Positions 41,226-52,832 of a stretch of DNA of 64,000 nt are shown piece after piece (position 1 is the stretch's first letter; each line of letters begins with the position of its first letter). The notes beneath the pieces were generated by a model. That model did not search any database, had not been told where the DNA came from, and saw nothing but the letters and a program-made list of their open reading frames with translations. This DNA is from Rutidosis leptorrhynchoides (Eukaryota; Streptophyta; Magnoliopsida; Asterales; Asteraceae), in NCBI RefSeq assembly GCF_046630445.1, contig NC_092338.1:155036001-155100000 (forward strand). The letters run 5' to 3'. The position numbers and the translations under genes were made by a program.

Positions 41226-44069
41226 CTATGCAATGGCTGGTTTATGAGCTTTCAACACAGAAATGAGTTGTGATTTCTCATTTTCAGTAAGAGAAGATGA
41301 TATTATTACAGGTAATTCAGATTCACCATGTAAATAAGCATATTCCAGATGGTTTGGAAGTGGCTTTAACTCTAATTTCGGAGGTTCTTCTATCGATGAT
41401 TTATATCGATATCTGTCTTCTTCTTTTAGCATTTGAATTTCTTCTGTTGTTGGTTCATATCCATTAGCTATAAGTGTAGCTAATATTTCAGCTTCATTAA
41501 TTGGTTCATTACCTTCTCCTAAAGAACATTCTCCTGTTCCTTGTAATTCTGTAAATTCTTCTAATAATTCTGCATGTGAATCTATAGTTTGAATATAATA
41601 ACATGTATCATCTGCAGATTGTGGTTGTTGCATTGCTTTATCAACTGAAAAGATAACACTCTCGTCCTCTATACTTAGGGTCAATTTCTTACCGAACACG
41701 TCTATCATTGCTTTAGCCGTGTTTAAAAATGGTCTTCCTAATATGAGAGGAACTTGAGAATCTTCTTCCATGTCCAGAACAACAAAATCTACTGGAAATA
41801 CTAAAGTACCAACTTTAACTAGCATGTTCTCCATTATCCCTCTAGGATATTTTATTGATCGATCGGCTAGTTGTATGCTTATTCTTGTTGGTTTCAATTC
41901 TCCAAGGTCTAGTTTAGTGTATAGTGAAAACAGCATTAAATTTATACTAGCACCTAAGTCTGCCAATGCTTCTATTGAACTAAGACTACCCAGAAAACAT
42001 GGAATTGTGAAACTTCCTGGATCAGATAGTTTTTCTGGTATCTTATTCAACAGCACTGCTGAACAATTAGCGTTCATAGTAACAGCCGAGAGTTCTTCCA
42101 TTTTCTTTCTATTCATGATCAGATCTTTCAAGAATTTAGCATATCTAGGCATTCCTGAAATCACATCAATGAAAGGAAGATTTACATTTATCTGTTTAAA
42201 CATATCCAAGAATTTGGATTGCTCGGCTTCAAGTTTCTCTTTCTTCATTTTACTCGGGTAAGGAAGTGGTGGTTGGTATGGTTTAACATAAGGTTTAGCC
42301 TTAACTGTGTTATCTTCATTAACCTTTTCAACTACCGGTTCTTTTTCCTTATCTTGATCAGGTTGTGGTTCTTGTGGAGTAGGAATAGCTTCATCAGAAG
42401 TTACAGGTATTTCAGGTGGTTTAAGTGTTGTACTACTTCTTGTGGTAATGGCTTTAGCTGTTTCATTCCGGGGATTAGCATTTGTATCACTAGGTAGACT
42501 TTCCGGTTTTCTTTCACCTATTAATCTTGCTAGGTTACTTACTTCTTGTTTCAGATTTTGAATAGAAGCTTGTTGATTTCTAAATGCTTGAGCATTTTGT
42601 TCATTGGTTTGTTTTTGAGATGTGAAAAACTGCGTTTGAGTTTCAACTAGCTTCGTCATCATATCTTCTAAATTCGGCTTTTTATCATCGGTTTGTTGTG
42701 GTGGTTTGTTTTGAAAATTAGGTCTTTGCTGGTTGTAAGTATTATTGGATACTTGTTGATTGCTAGGACCTTGTTGGTTGTTGTATGGAATATTTCGGTT
42801 ATAGTTCTGATTTTGATTGTAAATCGGTCTTGGCGGTTGATAATTATTCTGATAATTATTTCCAGGCCTTTGGTTTATGTATGAAATATTCTCTCTTTGT
42901 TCCATTGTTAATTCAATACTGAGACAATCTTTTGTCAAATGTGGTCCTCCACACTGATCACAACTAATTCGTATTGAGTGTATATCTTTAGTCATCTTTT
43001 CCATTCGTCTCTCGACAGCATCTATCTTTGCGGAAATGGAATCTAAGTCATGGCTAGAATCGGCTCTAGCTGCTTTAGATGATCTAACGATATCTTTTTC
43101 TTGGTGCCACTCATGTGAGTGGGAAGCAGTGTTATCAATAATTTTATAAGCATCAGTTTTGGTTTTCTTCATAATGGAACCACCAGCTGCTATATCTATG
43201 TCTTTCCTTGTAGTGATGTCGCATCCTTGGTAGAATATTTGTACTATTTGACATGTATCTAAACCATGTTGCGGACATCCTCTTAATAACTTTCCAAATC
43301 TTGTCCATGCCTCATATAGAGTTTCATTCGGTTTCTGTGTAAACGTAACAATTTCTCCTTGAAGTCTTACGGCTTTAGATGCAGGAAAGAATTGTTTAAG
43401 AAATTTTTCAACTAAAATGTCCCATGTATCAATCGCCCCTTCAGGTAACGATTCCAACCAATCTTTGGCTTCTCCCTTTAAAGTCCAGGGAAATAACATG
43501 AGATATATCTGTTCATCCTCAACTTCTCTTATTTTAAATAGAGTGCAGATCCTATTAAAGGTACGAAGATGTTCATTTGGATCTTCCTTCGGCGCACCAC
43601 TAAATTGGCATTGATTAGTCACCATGTGTAGAATTTGTCCTTTGATTTCATAATCTGGCGCATTAATGTCTGGATGAGTAATTGCGTGACCTTGGCCAGT
43701 GCATTTAGCTCTCATTCGGTCTTCCATACTTAAAGGTTCCAGATTCTCCATAATTGAATTTGTTGAATCGGAATCACTAGAGGATTCTGATTTAATGGTT
43801 CGTTCCTCAACAATCTCTGTTTGAATGATTGGTGGTTCCGGAGGAAAATTTAATGGTTCAGGATCTATGAATCGTCCCTGAATATTCTCCGGATTCTCAA
43901 TTGCGAGGTCGGGTTCAAAAAATGGATTATCGAAAATTTGAATTGGAGTACTTGGTCGACTGGATGAAGATTCTAAAGAAAAATCAACGGCGGTAATATT
44001 TGCTAAATGTCTTGATCTAGTTACAGGTGGTGAACGTACAAAAGGTGGTGAACGTCTTGCTCGGTGCAT
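41226..44069 (-). CDS. Athila gag-protease ORF (947 aa)
   Basis: The gag core (LMLFPWTLKGEAKDWLESLP near residue 191, then FLKQFFPASKAVRLQGEI) is the retrotransposon gag family. A zinc knuckle CDQCGGPHLTKDC follows near residue 370, then a Gln/Asn-rich linker. An aspartic protease-like segment (ALADLGASINLML; VILGRPFLNTAKAMID) lies around residues 710-790; its DLGAS stands where D(S/T)GA is usual. Gag forms the particle and the protease would process the polyprotein. The start at 44069 gives MHRARRSPPFVRSPP. Confidence 0.85.
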   Translation of the reverse strand: MHRARRSPPFVRSPPVTRSRHLANITAVDFSLESSSSRPSTPIQIFDNPFFEPDLAIENPENIQGRFIDPEPLNFPPEPPIIQTEIVEERTIKSESSSDSDSTNSIMENLEPLSMEDRMRAKCTGQGHAITHPDINAPDYEIKGQILHMVTNQCQFSGAPKEDPNEHLRTFNRICTLFKIREVEDEQIYLMLFPWTLKGEAKDWLESLPEGAIDTWDILVEKFLKQFFPASKAVRLQGEIVTFTQKPNETLYEAWTRFGKLLRGCPQHGLDTCQIVQIFYQGCDITTRKDIDIAAGGSIMKKTKTDAYKIIDNTASHSHEWHQEKDIVRSSKAARADSSHDLDSISAKIDAVERRMEKMTKDIHSIRISCDQCGGPHLTKDCLSIELTMEQRENISYINQRPGNNYQNNYQPPRPIYNQNQNYNRNIPYNNQQGPSNQQVSNNTYNQQRPNFQNKPPQQTDDKKPNLEDMMTKLVETQTQFFTSQKQTNEQNAQAFRNQQASIQNLKQEVSNLARLIGERKPESLPSDTNANPRNETAKAITTRSSTTLKPPEIPVTSDEAIPTPQEPQPDQDKEKEPVVEKVNEDNTVKAKPYVKPYQPPLPYPSKMKKEKLEAEQSKFLDMFKQINVNLPFIDVISGMPRYAKFLKDLIMNRKKMEELSAVTMNANCSAVLLNKIPEKLSDPGSFTIPCFLGSLSSIEALADLGASINLMLFSLYTKLDLGELKPTRISIQLADRSIKYPRGIMENMLVKVGTLVFPVDFVVLDMEEDSQVPLILGRPFLNTAKAMIDVFGKKLTLSIEDESVIFSVDKAMQQPQSADDTCYYIQTIDSHAELLEEFTELQGTGECSLGEGNEPINEAEILATLIANGYEPTTEEIQMLKEEDRYRYKSSIEEPPKLELKPLPNHLEYAYLHGESELPVIISSSLTENEKSQLISVLKAHKPAIA

Positions 44070-45122
44070 TCACTGAATATCCTATTAGTTTTTAAAAAGG
44101 AAAGAAAAATTATATAAGTTATCCAATTAATAGACTTTTCTGCTTTTGCCCACGTTTCGAATAGCCAAAAGATGCAGCAGAGGGGCAGGATTCGTTTGGT
44201 CTCAATATAATTGAGGACTGTTTGGCTCCAATAACCTGGTCCACGTACAAATCCAACTATTACTATGAACCAGAAAATTTTGATGTCTATCAATTTAACC
44301 ACTTAAAATAAATTTTCGTAATTTTAAGAAATTTAGATAAGAAGTAGAATAAAAATCTATGTCCTAAAAACTAGAATAGCGAGAAATAAGAAAGAAAAAT
44401 AGTGTGTCGGAAAAAGATCGAAAAATAAAAATAAGAAAGAAAAAGAGTGACTTATAGAACTTAAAAACACTCGACTAACCCAACCTTATTACTATCACTA
44501 ACTTAAAATTATAATCGCAAATTGAGATTACAAATTGGAATGATAATTGATACATAGGTAAAAGGCGTCGAGAAATAAGAAAATAGCGCGTCTAAACTTA
44601 AAAATGAACAAAAAATTTAAAACTAAAAGTTGTGTCATAAAGCTTACAAGTAAAATTATATCCCAAATGGAAATAACTTAAAAAGGTACTAAAACTTAAA
44701 AAGGCGTCGCAAAATTCTAAAGCACCTAAATCTTAGTCTAAAGAAAAAGCACTTAAGGGATTTTACGGCAAGGCCTAAAAATCTAGAAATAAAAATAAAT
44801 ATGGAAAAAACTATGAATTAAAAATAAATACAAGCGAAAAATACAAAAATTACGCTAAAACTATTAAAAAGGGAAAAAATATAAAAATATATAAAAAGTT
44901 GTAAAAATTACAATTTTTATAAAAATATTATTTTTATATTATTTATTTTATAAAACTATTAATTTTATAAATTATTAAAACTAATTTAAACTTAAAATAC
45001 AAATTATAAATAAACTAAACTAAATAATAAAATAATTATAACCTAATTAGGGTTATTAATTAATAATAATTATTATTATAAAACCTAATTTCGTACAGCT
45101 TATGTTTCAGACGAGTCAAATC

Positions 45123-45174
45123 ACTCCATGCGATCGCATGGAGTGTATGCTATATATTCATGCGATCGCATGAA
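45123..45174. repeat. Paired ATGCGATCGCAT palindromes, leader next to LTR2
   Basis: A perfect 22-bp palindrome (45123-45144) and a perfect 18-bp palindrome (45157-45174) share the core CATGCGATCGCATG. The core equals those in LTR2 and the inter-ORF spacer. Confidence 0.9.
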
Positions 45175-45507
45175 GTAGAAAATCGGGCCAGATGAGTTGG
45201 GCTGCTACAGTGTAGCCCGTAAACTTTTATATTTTTTGTTTTTTTTTTTTGATGTTTTATAAAAAAACACAATATTTAAATAAAATTTATATTTTTAAAT
45301 ACTAAAAATAAAAATAAAGAAACTTTGTAAAACTTATATATTTAATAAACTCTTAAAAATATATAAATTTTTGTTTTTCTTTTTATATTTTTGAATTTAT
45401 AAAACGTATTTTTACAAAAACGTATTTTTATAAAAGTAAATTAAAAATAACAATCTTTTTTTTTTATATAGCGTTGCGCTTCCGGCTTTTAAGCTAAATT
45501 TTTAAGT

Positions 45508-45525
45508 TCCCCGGCAGCGGCGCCA
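45508..45525 (-). other. Primer-binding site (tRNA-Asp) next to LTR2
   Basis: The plus strand reads TCCCCGGCAGCGGCGCCA, one base from the 3' end of plant tRNA-Asp. It is 8 nt from the LTR end. tRNA-Asp priming is known for Athila. Confidence 0.85.
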
Positions 45526-45533
45526 AAAATACT

Positions 45534-47486
45534 TGATGTCGTGCGAGGTGTATATAAAATAGCTTTATATTTTACAAGGAAATACTACTAAATACGATAC
45601 AATTTTACACAAGATATTTATTTATTTATTGAATGGATATACTTAAACCTTGCTACAACACTTATAGGCAGTGTACCTAATCGTACAGTAGTGTAGTTTT
45701 TAGTAAGTCCGGTTCGTTCCACAGGGAATCTTTTTCACAAAGCTTAACGCTATATTGGTTTAAATTTATAAAAATACAAATATATATAATATTATTATTA
45801 TAAAGGGGGTTTTTACCGTTTAATGACCGGTTTGTCGATTTTAAAAACTTTAGTTGCAGTTAAAACAAAATGTAAAATATTAAATAAATAAAAGACTTAA
45901 TTTAAAGCGTAAAGTAAATAACGATAATGAAATTGCGAATAATAAAAGTGCGATAAAATAAACTTGCGATAATTAAAAAGAACGATAATTAAAAGTGCAA
46001 TTAAATACAATAACAATAAATAAAAATGCGATAATTAGAAGTGCAATTAAATATAAAATAAAGGAAATTAAATATGAAATAAAAGAATTATGCTTATTTA
46101 AACTTCCGTAATCATGATGTTTGACGTGTTGATTTTAGTTTTATGCCCATGGGTTAATTGTCCTTTGTCCTGGATTATTTAATATGTCCGTCTGGTTTTT
46201 GTCCATAACAGTCCATCAGTCATAAATATAAAGTGCGAGTGTCCTCGTCAAATTATCCTTATACCCGAAGTTTAAATATTCCAACTAATTGGGGACTTAA
46301 ACTGTAACAAGATTTTAATACTTTGTTTAATAATTACACCAGGATGTTGACTGAGTGTAACCCAAGGTTTTAATACTTTGTTAACAATTATGCCAAGTGT
46401 CCTTGTACATAATTTCACCCCTGTTTTAATAATTCTAATGACTATTAATCCATTCCCGTGTCCGGTTAAATGAACGATTATTCGTACATATAAATACCCC
46501 GCCCATCGTGTCCGATCGAGTGTATATGGTAATTTATGGGTACGTCCAATTATAAATCTTTATATTAACATTAACAAACTATCATTTAGTTAAACAAATA
46601 TAAAGCCCATTAATAGCCCATAGTCTAATTTCCACAAGTGTCGTTCTTTTGTCCAAACCCCAATTATGGTACAAAGCCCAATTACCCAATTTTAATATTT
46701 TTAGCCCAACATCATGATTACTTCGGATTAAATAAGCATAATAATAACTTAGCTACGAGACATTAAATTAAAAAGGTTGAACATAACTTACAATGATATA
46801 AAATAGCGTAGCGTTACACGGACAGAATTTCGACTTACACCCTTACAACATTCGCTAACATACCCTTATTTTTAGGATTTAAAATTAAAATTAAAATATA
46901 AATATAAATATATACGTTTACATATAGATAGAGAGATTGATGGATGGATTTTGCGTTCACCAAACTGCGAATTTATAGGCCTGTGAACTGAAAAAGGAGC
47001 TCATGCGATCGCATGGCCAGCTGGGGAGGCTCACATTTGGTTGTTTTCTTCTGCCGACGGTTTTATAATATAATATAATATAATATATATTAATTTTAAG
47101 AATTAATTATATATTATATTATATTTATGTGCATAGTTGACTTGTAATTTTTAGTCCGTTGCGTCGAGCGTTGAGAGTTGACTCTGGTCTTGGTTCCGGA
47201 TTTTCGAACGTCCTTGCGTACAATTTAATATCTTGTACTTTGCGTTTTGAATCTTGTATTCTTGTAATTTTGAGACGTTTCTTATCAATAATTGGAACCT
47301 CATTGATTGTATTTTGTACTTTTGAGCTTTTTGGTCGTTTGCGTCTTCAATTCGTCGAATCTGTCTTTTGTCTTCACCTTTTATTATTTAAACGAATATC
47401 ACTTGTAAATAGAACAGTTGCAACTAAAAGCTTGCCTTTCTTGAGGAATAATGCTATGAAATATATGTTCGTTTTTAGCATTATCA
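45534..47486 (-). repeat. Internal extra LTR (LTR2), other Athila subfamily
   Basis: A complete LTR from TGATGTCGTG to TTAGCATTATCA lies between the two leaders. It differs from LTR1 and LTR3 in several blocks, for example the extra segment at 46343-46362 and the palindrome at 47002-47015, so it came from a second element. Confidence 0.85.
47002..47015. repeat. Single ATGCGATCGCAT palindrome in LTR2
   Basis: CATGCGATCGCATG is present once. It takes the place held by the CTCCGCGAGTCGCG pair in LTR1 and LTR3. Confidence 0.9.
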
Positions 47487-48691
47487 AAACACTCGACTAA
47501 CCCAACCTTATTACTATCACTAACTTAAAATTAAAATTACAAATTGAGATTACTAATTGGAGTGATAATTGATACATAGGTAAAAGGCGTCGAAAAATAA
47601 AAATAAGAAAGTAGCGCGTTAAAACTTAAAAAGGAACTAAAAACTGAAAAAATAAAAGTTGCATCTAAAAATATTAAAGCTTAAAAGAAAAACTATATCC
47701 CAAATGGCAATAACTTAAAAAGGTACTAAAACTTAAAAAGGCGTCACAAAATTCTAAAGTACCTAAATCTTAGTCTAAAGAAAAAGCACTTAAGAGATTT
47801 TACGGCAAAGCCTAAAAATCTAGAAATAAAAATAACTATGGCAAAAACTATATTTAAAACTAAATACGAGCGAAAAATAAAAAAAATTACGCTAAAACAA
47901 TTAAAAAGGGACAAAATATAAAAATATACTAAAAGTTGTAAAAATTACAATTTTTATAAAAATATTATTTTTATATTATTTATTTTATAAAACTATTACT
48001 TTTATATATATAAATAAAACTAATTAAAATTAATTATTACAAATTAATTAAAACTTAAACTAAATAATAAAGTAATTAACTAATTTAGGGTTTATTAATA
48101 ATAATAATTAATAATACTCCGTAATTAATGCGATTAGGGTTTCCGGTCGTGTCAGGGTGGCTCCGCGAGTTGCGGTACACCTGGCAACAAACTCCGCGAG
48201 TCGCGGGGTATGAAATTTCAGATTAGGTGGTTTCGTTTGACAGGTTTCATAATTATTATTTTTTTTTAATTTAATTAAAATATTTATATAAATTTAATAA
48301 AACTTATATTTTAAAAACTAAAATAAAAATAGAAATATTTTATAATTTTATAAATAAAAATCTTAAAACTAGATTTATATATATATATATATATATTTTT
48401 CGGTTTTGATTTTATGTTTTTAAATAAACACAAAATATTTAAATAAAACTTATATTTTTATAAAATAAAAATAAAGAAACTTTATAAAACTTAAATATTT
48501 AACAAACTCTTAAAAATATTTATATTTTTGTTTTTCTTTTTATATTTTCGAATATTTAAAACGTATTTTTACAAAAACGTATTTTTATAAAAGTAAACTA
48601 AAAATAAAAATCTTTTTTTTTTTATATTTAGCGTTGCGCTTCCGGCTTTTAAGCTAGATTTTAAGTCCCCGGCAGCGGCGCCAAAAATACT
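47487..48691 (-). other. Second Athila leader, next to LTR3
   Basis: Homologous to 44465-45533, this leader ends exactly at LTR2. It has its own tRNA-Asp primer-binding site (48666-48683) and its own palindrome pair of the CCGCGAG type. Confidence 0.75.
48161..48206. repeat. Paired CCGCGAG palindromes, leader next to LTR3
   Basis: CTCCGCGAGTTGCGG (48161-48175) and CTCCGCGAGTCGCGG (48192-48206) match the LTR1 and LTR3 type, not the LTR2 type. Confidence 0.85.
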
Positions 48692-49354
48692 TGATGTGCG
48701 CAGAGGTGTATATGAAATAGCTTTATTTTTACAACAAAAAACTATTAAATACGATACAATTTTACACAAGATATTTATTTATTTATTTATAGAATAGATA
48801 TACTTAAACCTTGCTACAACACTTATAGGCAGTGTACCTAATCGTACAGTAGTGTAGTTTTTAGTAAGTCCGGTTCGTTCCACAGAGAAAATCTTTAAAC
48901 AAAGCTTAACGTTATATTAGTTTTAATTTATAAAAATACAAATATATAAATAAGTAATATTATTATTATAAAGGGGGTTTTTACCGTTTAATGACCGGTT
49001 TGTCGATTTTTAAAACTTTAGTCGCAGTTAAAACCTAATGTAAAATATTAAAAATAAATATAACTTAATTTAAAGCGTAAAGTAAATAACGATAATGAAA
49101 TTGCGATAAATAAAAGTGCGATAAAATAAAATTGCGATAATTAAAAAGTACAATAATTAAAAGTGCAATTAAATACAATGACAATAATTAAAAATGCGAT
49201 AATTAGAAGTGCAATTAAATATAAAATAAAGGAAATTAAATATGAAATAAAATAATTATGCTTATTTAAACTTCCGTAATCATGATGTTTGGCGTGTTGA
49301 TTTTAGTTTTATGCCCATGGATTAATTGTCCTTTGTCCTGGATTATTTAATATG

Positions 49355-52049
49355 TGTAATGACCCGAAATTTTCTGACCAAATTATACTTATGAGATTAA
49401 TATTTACATAAATTAAACCATACCAACATGATAAGCAATCCAAATTATTGAGACTTGTGTTTTTGAAAAGAGTTTTACACGACGTTTGACCGTCCAATAT
49501 GACCGATGATATCACGAACTATATAACATACGATAATTATATGTTTGTGTTTATATATGTATTTATATATATTTAACATGATCTAAGGATAGTTTAACAT
49601 CTCATTGTGTACTAATTACAATGAGTTATAAGTATATTTTGAAACTACTAACTTAAGTTTTCAAAACGATAACTATACGTAACATTCTTTGATATATATA
49701 CTTATAATCTATAATGCTTATACATGTATCGTATATATAATGTATTTAATCACTTTTTAAGGACTTAAATACATAAAACAATATAAGTATATTCACAAAA
49801 GATAGCTATATTTAAATTCTCGTTCCGTTTCCTTAAGATTTCTATACGTATATCTAGGGTATATGTACCCGTATCATACCCAGCTTCTATACATATTTAC
49901 TATTGGTATATACACATCAAATCAACATCCTAATCAACATTATTACTGCCCTAGATATGAGGTAACTAGGATTTGTCAAGTAGTATGAATTATTAGTAAG
50001 AAAACAAAATTAGGAATCCTTTTCTTTCTTTATAAACTAAAAACATTTTTATAAATGAACACTATTTCTTCACTCCATTTTCTTATACCTACACCCTCAT
50101 TTCTCTCTCAAAATACTCCTAACTTCATACTTGATCATCTCCAAGCATTTTCCCCATCATTTAGCTTCAATTACAAGCCTTAAACACCATAAGAAAACTC
50201 TTTCAAGAACATATCAAAATAACCACCCATTTGAAGAAGTTTACTTCCAACCTTTTGATCTAACTCCACCACTCTTTGATTCCAAGATTATTTCTTATCT
50301 TTTGCAGTAACTTTGTCCAAGTAACTTGAGGTAGTAACCTTGTTCATAATCTTATTCAATTCATATTCATATAGCTATCTTATTTTGTGGTATAAAATTT
50401 TAACAACAAGAACATAGTTTGAATGATTTCAAACTTGTTCGCAAACTAAATAGATCCTTTTAAATTGACTTTTAAAACACTTCAAGACCTGTAATATATC
50501 ATAATGATATGCTAACCTAACAAGATATAACTTAGTTTTACAAAGAACATCTTAAAAACTGAATCTACGTCGTCGGAGTGCAACCGGGGGCTGTTTTGGG
50601 TTGGATAATTAAAAACCATCTTGAACTTTGAATTGGAAGTTCATGTTCTGGAAAAATGATATTTCTTATGAATATGTTAACACATAAAAATTTCATGGTT
50701 TAACTCAAAGTGTAAGTATTTTTAGAAAAATGATCATTAAATGTTGTTTTTATGATGGAAAATGATCACTTTCATAAGTTTCACCAAAGTTTGACCTATA
50801 ACCTATGATTTCGAATACAAACTAAGGTATTTTCAGTTCATATTCTTAAAATTTGACTCGATCGAAGGAAGTGGCAAGTTGAACCAACAAAAACGGAGTT
50901 GTAATGAAGAAACTACGACTAAAACAAGATTGGGTATCCGAAGCTAGTTTAGCTACGAAAATATTTGGAGAAAAAGTAAATTAATCATATCTTTTCTAAT
51001 TAATATGATATTTTATATATAATTACTTATGATTTGATTTTATATATTTCAGGACCACCCGTAAACAACACGAGAAGATTAATCATAAGACCTCATGATT
51101 GTACGTAACACGTCATTTGACAACACGGTACTTTATGTACGCAACACGTCATTTGACAACATGGTACCATGGGTCGAGATTAATTTTGATCAATACGAAT
51201 ACGATGGGGTCTTTATTTATTTTATTTAAGCAACTAATTGTGGACCACTAACATCGGACTGCTAACCACGGACTAAGAAAATATTAAAAGTATTAAAAGT
51301 ATATATATATGTAACGATTACTTAAAAAGAAAATATGTTGATATATTATATATATGGTTAGGTTCGTGATATCTATCGGAGACCAAGTCGAATTAAATAC
51401 CTTCAAGGCAAAAGTGAGTTTCATTTGCTCCCTTTTTAATTGCTTTTGCAATATATATTTTTGGGCTGAGAATACATGCGCTGCTTTTATAAATGTTTAC
51501 AAAATAGACACAAGTACTTAAAAATTTATTCTACGTTGAGTTGTACCACTAGCATATTTCCCTGTAGCTTGGTAACTACTATTTACATAGGTATTGTAAA
51601 CGTGAATCCTGTTGATAGATCTATCGGGCCTGACAACCCCAACCGGACTGGACGACCAGTATTCAACGGTTGCACAGTACTTCATTTTGGTGACTACACT
51701 TGGTACGGTGTAGTGAGATTTCATAATAAAGGGAATATGCGACGTTGATTAAATGTTAAGTATGGTTACCAAGTGCTCAACCACTTAGAATTCTTTACAT
51801 ACACTTGCGAGTGTATTATGTTTATGATTATGAAATTTGTGGTCTATTAACATATTGAAATGATTGTTATGATAAACCTATGAACTCACCAACCTTTTGG
51901 TTGACACTTTAAAGCATGTTTATTCTCAGGTACGAATTAAGTCTTCCACTGTGCATTTGCTCAATATAAGGACATTACTTGGAGCCGATCATCGCAATGG
52001 GACCAAATGTTGATGACTTCGTCCAGGTGGATTAGGACGGGTCCTTTCA
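49355..52049 (+). repeat. 5' LTR of element C
   Basis: It starts TGTAATGACCCG and ends GGGTCCTTTCA, followed by the primer-binding site. Confidence 0.92.
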
Positions 52050-52050
52050 G

Positions 52051-52063
52051 TTGGTATCAGAGC
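52051..52063 (+). other. Primer-binding site of element C
   Basis: TTGGTATCAGAGC, one base after the LTR, complements initiator tRNA-Met. Confidence 0.9.
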
Positions 52064-52460
52064 AGTGGTCGTAGCGAACCAGGTCTTGCATTAGTGTGTC
52101 TAACTAGTAGTTGTTAGGATGCATTAATGAGTCTGGACTTTGACCGTGTCTACATGTCAAAAGTTTTGCTTATCATTTCTAGTCGAAAATCATCTGCTTA
52201 TCATCCTTAGGAAATTACCTGCTTATCATTCATAAGTCTATACACATTTTACTGCATTTACTGCATTGATAGTGTATAGACGAATTCTTATCTTAGCATA
52301 TCTGTTATTGCGAACTTTGACTGATATCTTTTCAAAGATTATCCGTAATTTACGGGATTTTGGTATTATATATACATATGTAAATTATGTATTGAAGAGT
52401 ACCAAATCTAACTCCTATAATCTATTCCATACCAAAAATTCATTTTCCCCATTATACAAG

Positions 52461-52832
52461 ATGGATTCCGCATCTAGTTCGAATTCTTCAGATTCCGACA
52501 GTTATACCGATATGGATTTCCATTCGGGCTCCGAAAGCAGCGTCACTGGAATGGATCAACCAATTTCCCATAATCTATTCTGGATGAATTGGGGATGGGT
52601 TCGTAATATACTAAATCACTGGAGACAAGAAGAAGGTGATCCATTCCATCCACCAAATTGCCCTCTTGGCGATGAACCTGAAGCACTTAACCTGAAGCAC
52701 TTACCGGCGAACCTATTCGAAACACCATTTTCTCTCTCATTTCTAGAGTATCTCATCACGATTATATACTATCCCATATTACAAATCTTGTTCATTTGCT
52801 CGCTCCAACCGCCAATCATCCCGGTGTACTAG
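52461..52832 (+). CDS. WMNWGWVR-block ORF of element C
   Basis: From the ATG at 52461 the protein begins with a Ser/Asp-rich acidic stretch, then PISHNLFWMNWGWVR (residues 34-48) and WRQEEGDPFH. The element D ORF at 3309-3803 has the same block; 35 of 43 residues agree by my count. The open frame extends upstream to 52266, but the shared part and the acidic start favour 52461. The family is not recognised. A gag-like or nucleic-acid-binding role is only a guess. Confidence 0.5.
   Translation: MDSASSSNSSDSDSYTDMDFHSGSESSVTGMDQPISHNLFWMNWGWVRNILNHWRQEEGDPFHPPNCPLGDEPEALNLKHLPANLFETPFSLSFLEYLITIIYYPILQILFICSLQPPIIPVY

Larger units (their letters stand above)
44465..45533 (-). other. Athila leader next to LTR2
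   Basis: This untranslated leader lies between the LTR2 primer-binding site and gag. Its sequence is repeated at 47487-48691 with differences. It contains a palindrome pair with core CATGCGATCGCATG. Confidence 0.75.

Noticed and set aside
41770-42497. Plus-strand ORFs opposite Athila gag
   Set aside because: They are shadow frames of the long gag-protease ORF on the other strand.
47159-47500. LTR ORFs repeated at 32258, 59836 and 62176
   Set aside because: All are the same stretch of Athila LTR; similarity is that of the LTR and no protein feature is seen.
51476-51748. 90-residue ORF repeated at 58090-58362
   Set aside because: The two are the two LTR copies of element C, nearly identical as DNA, so their agreement says nothing about coding.
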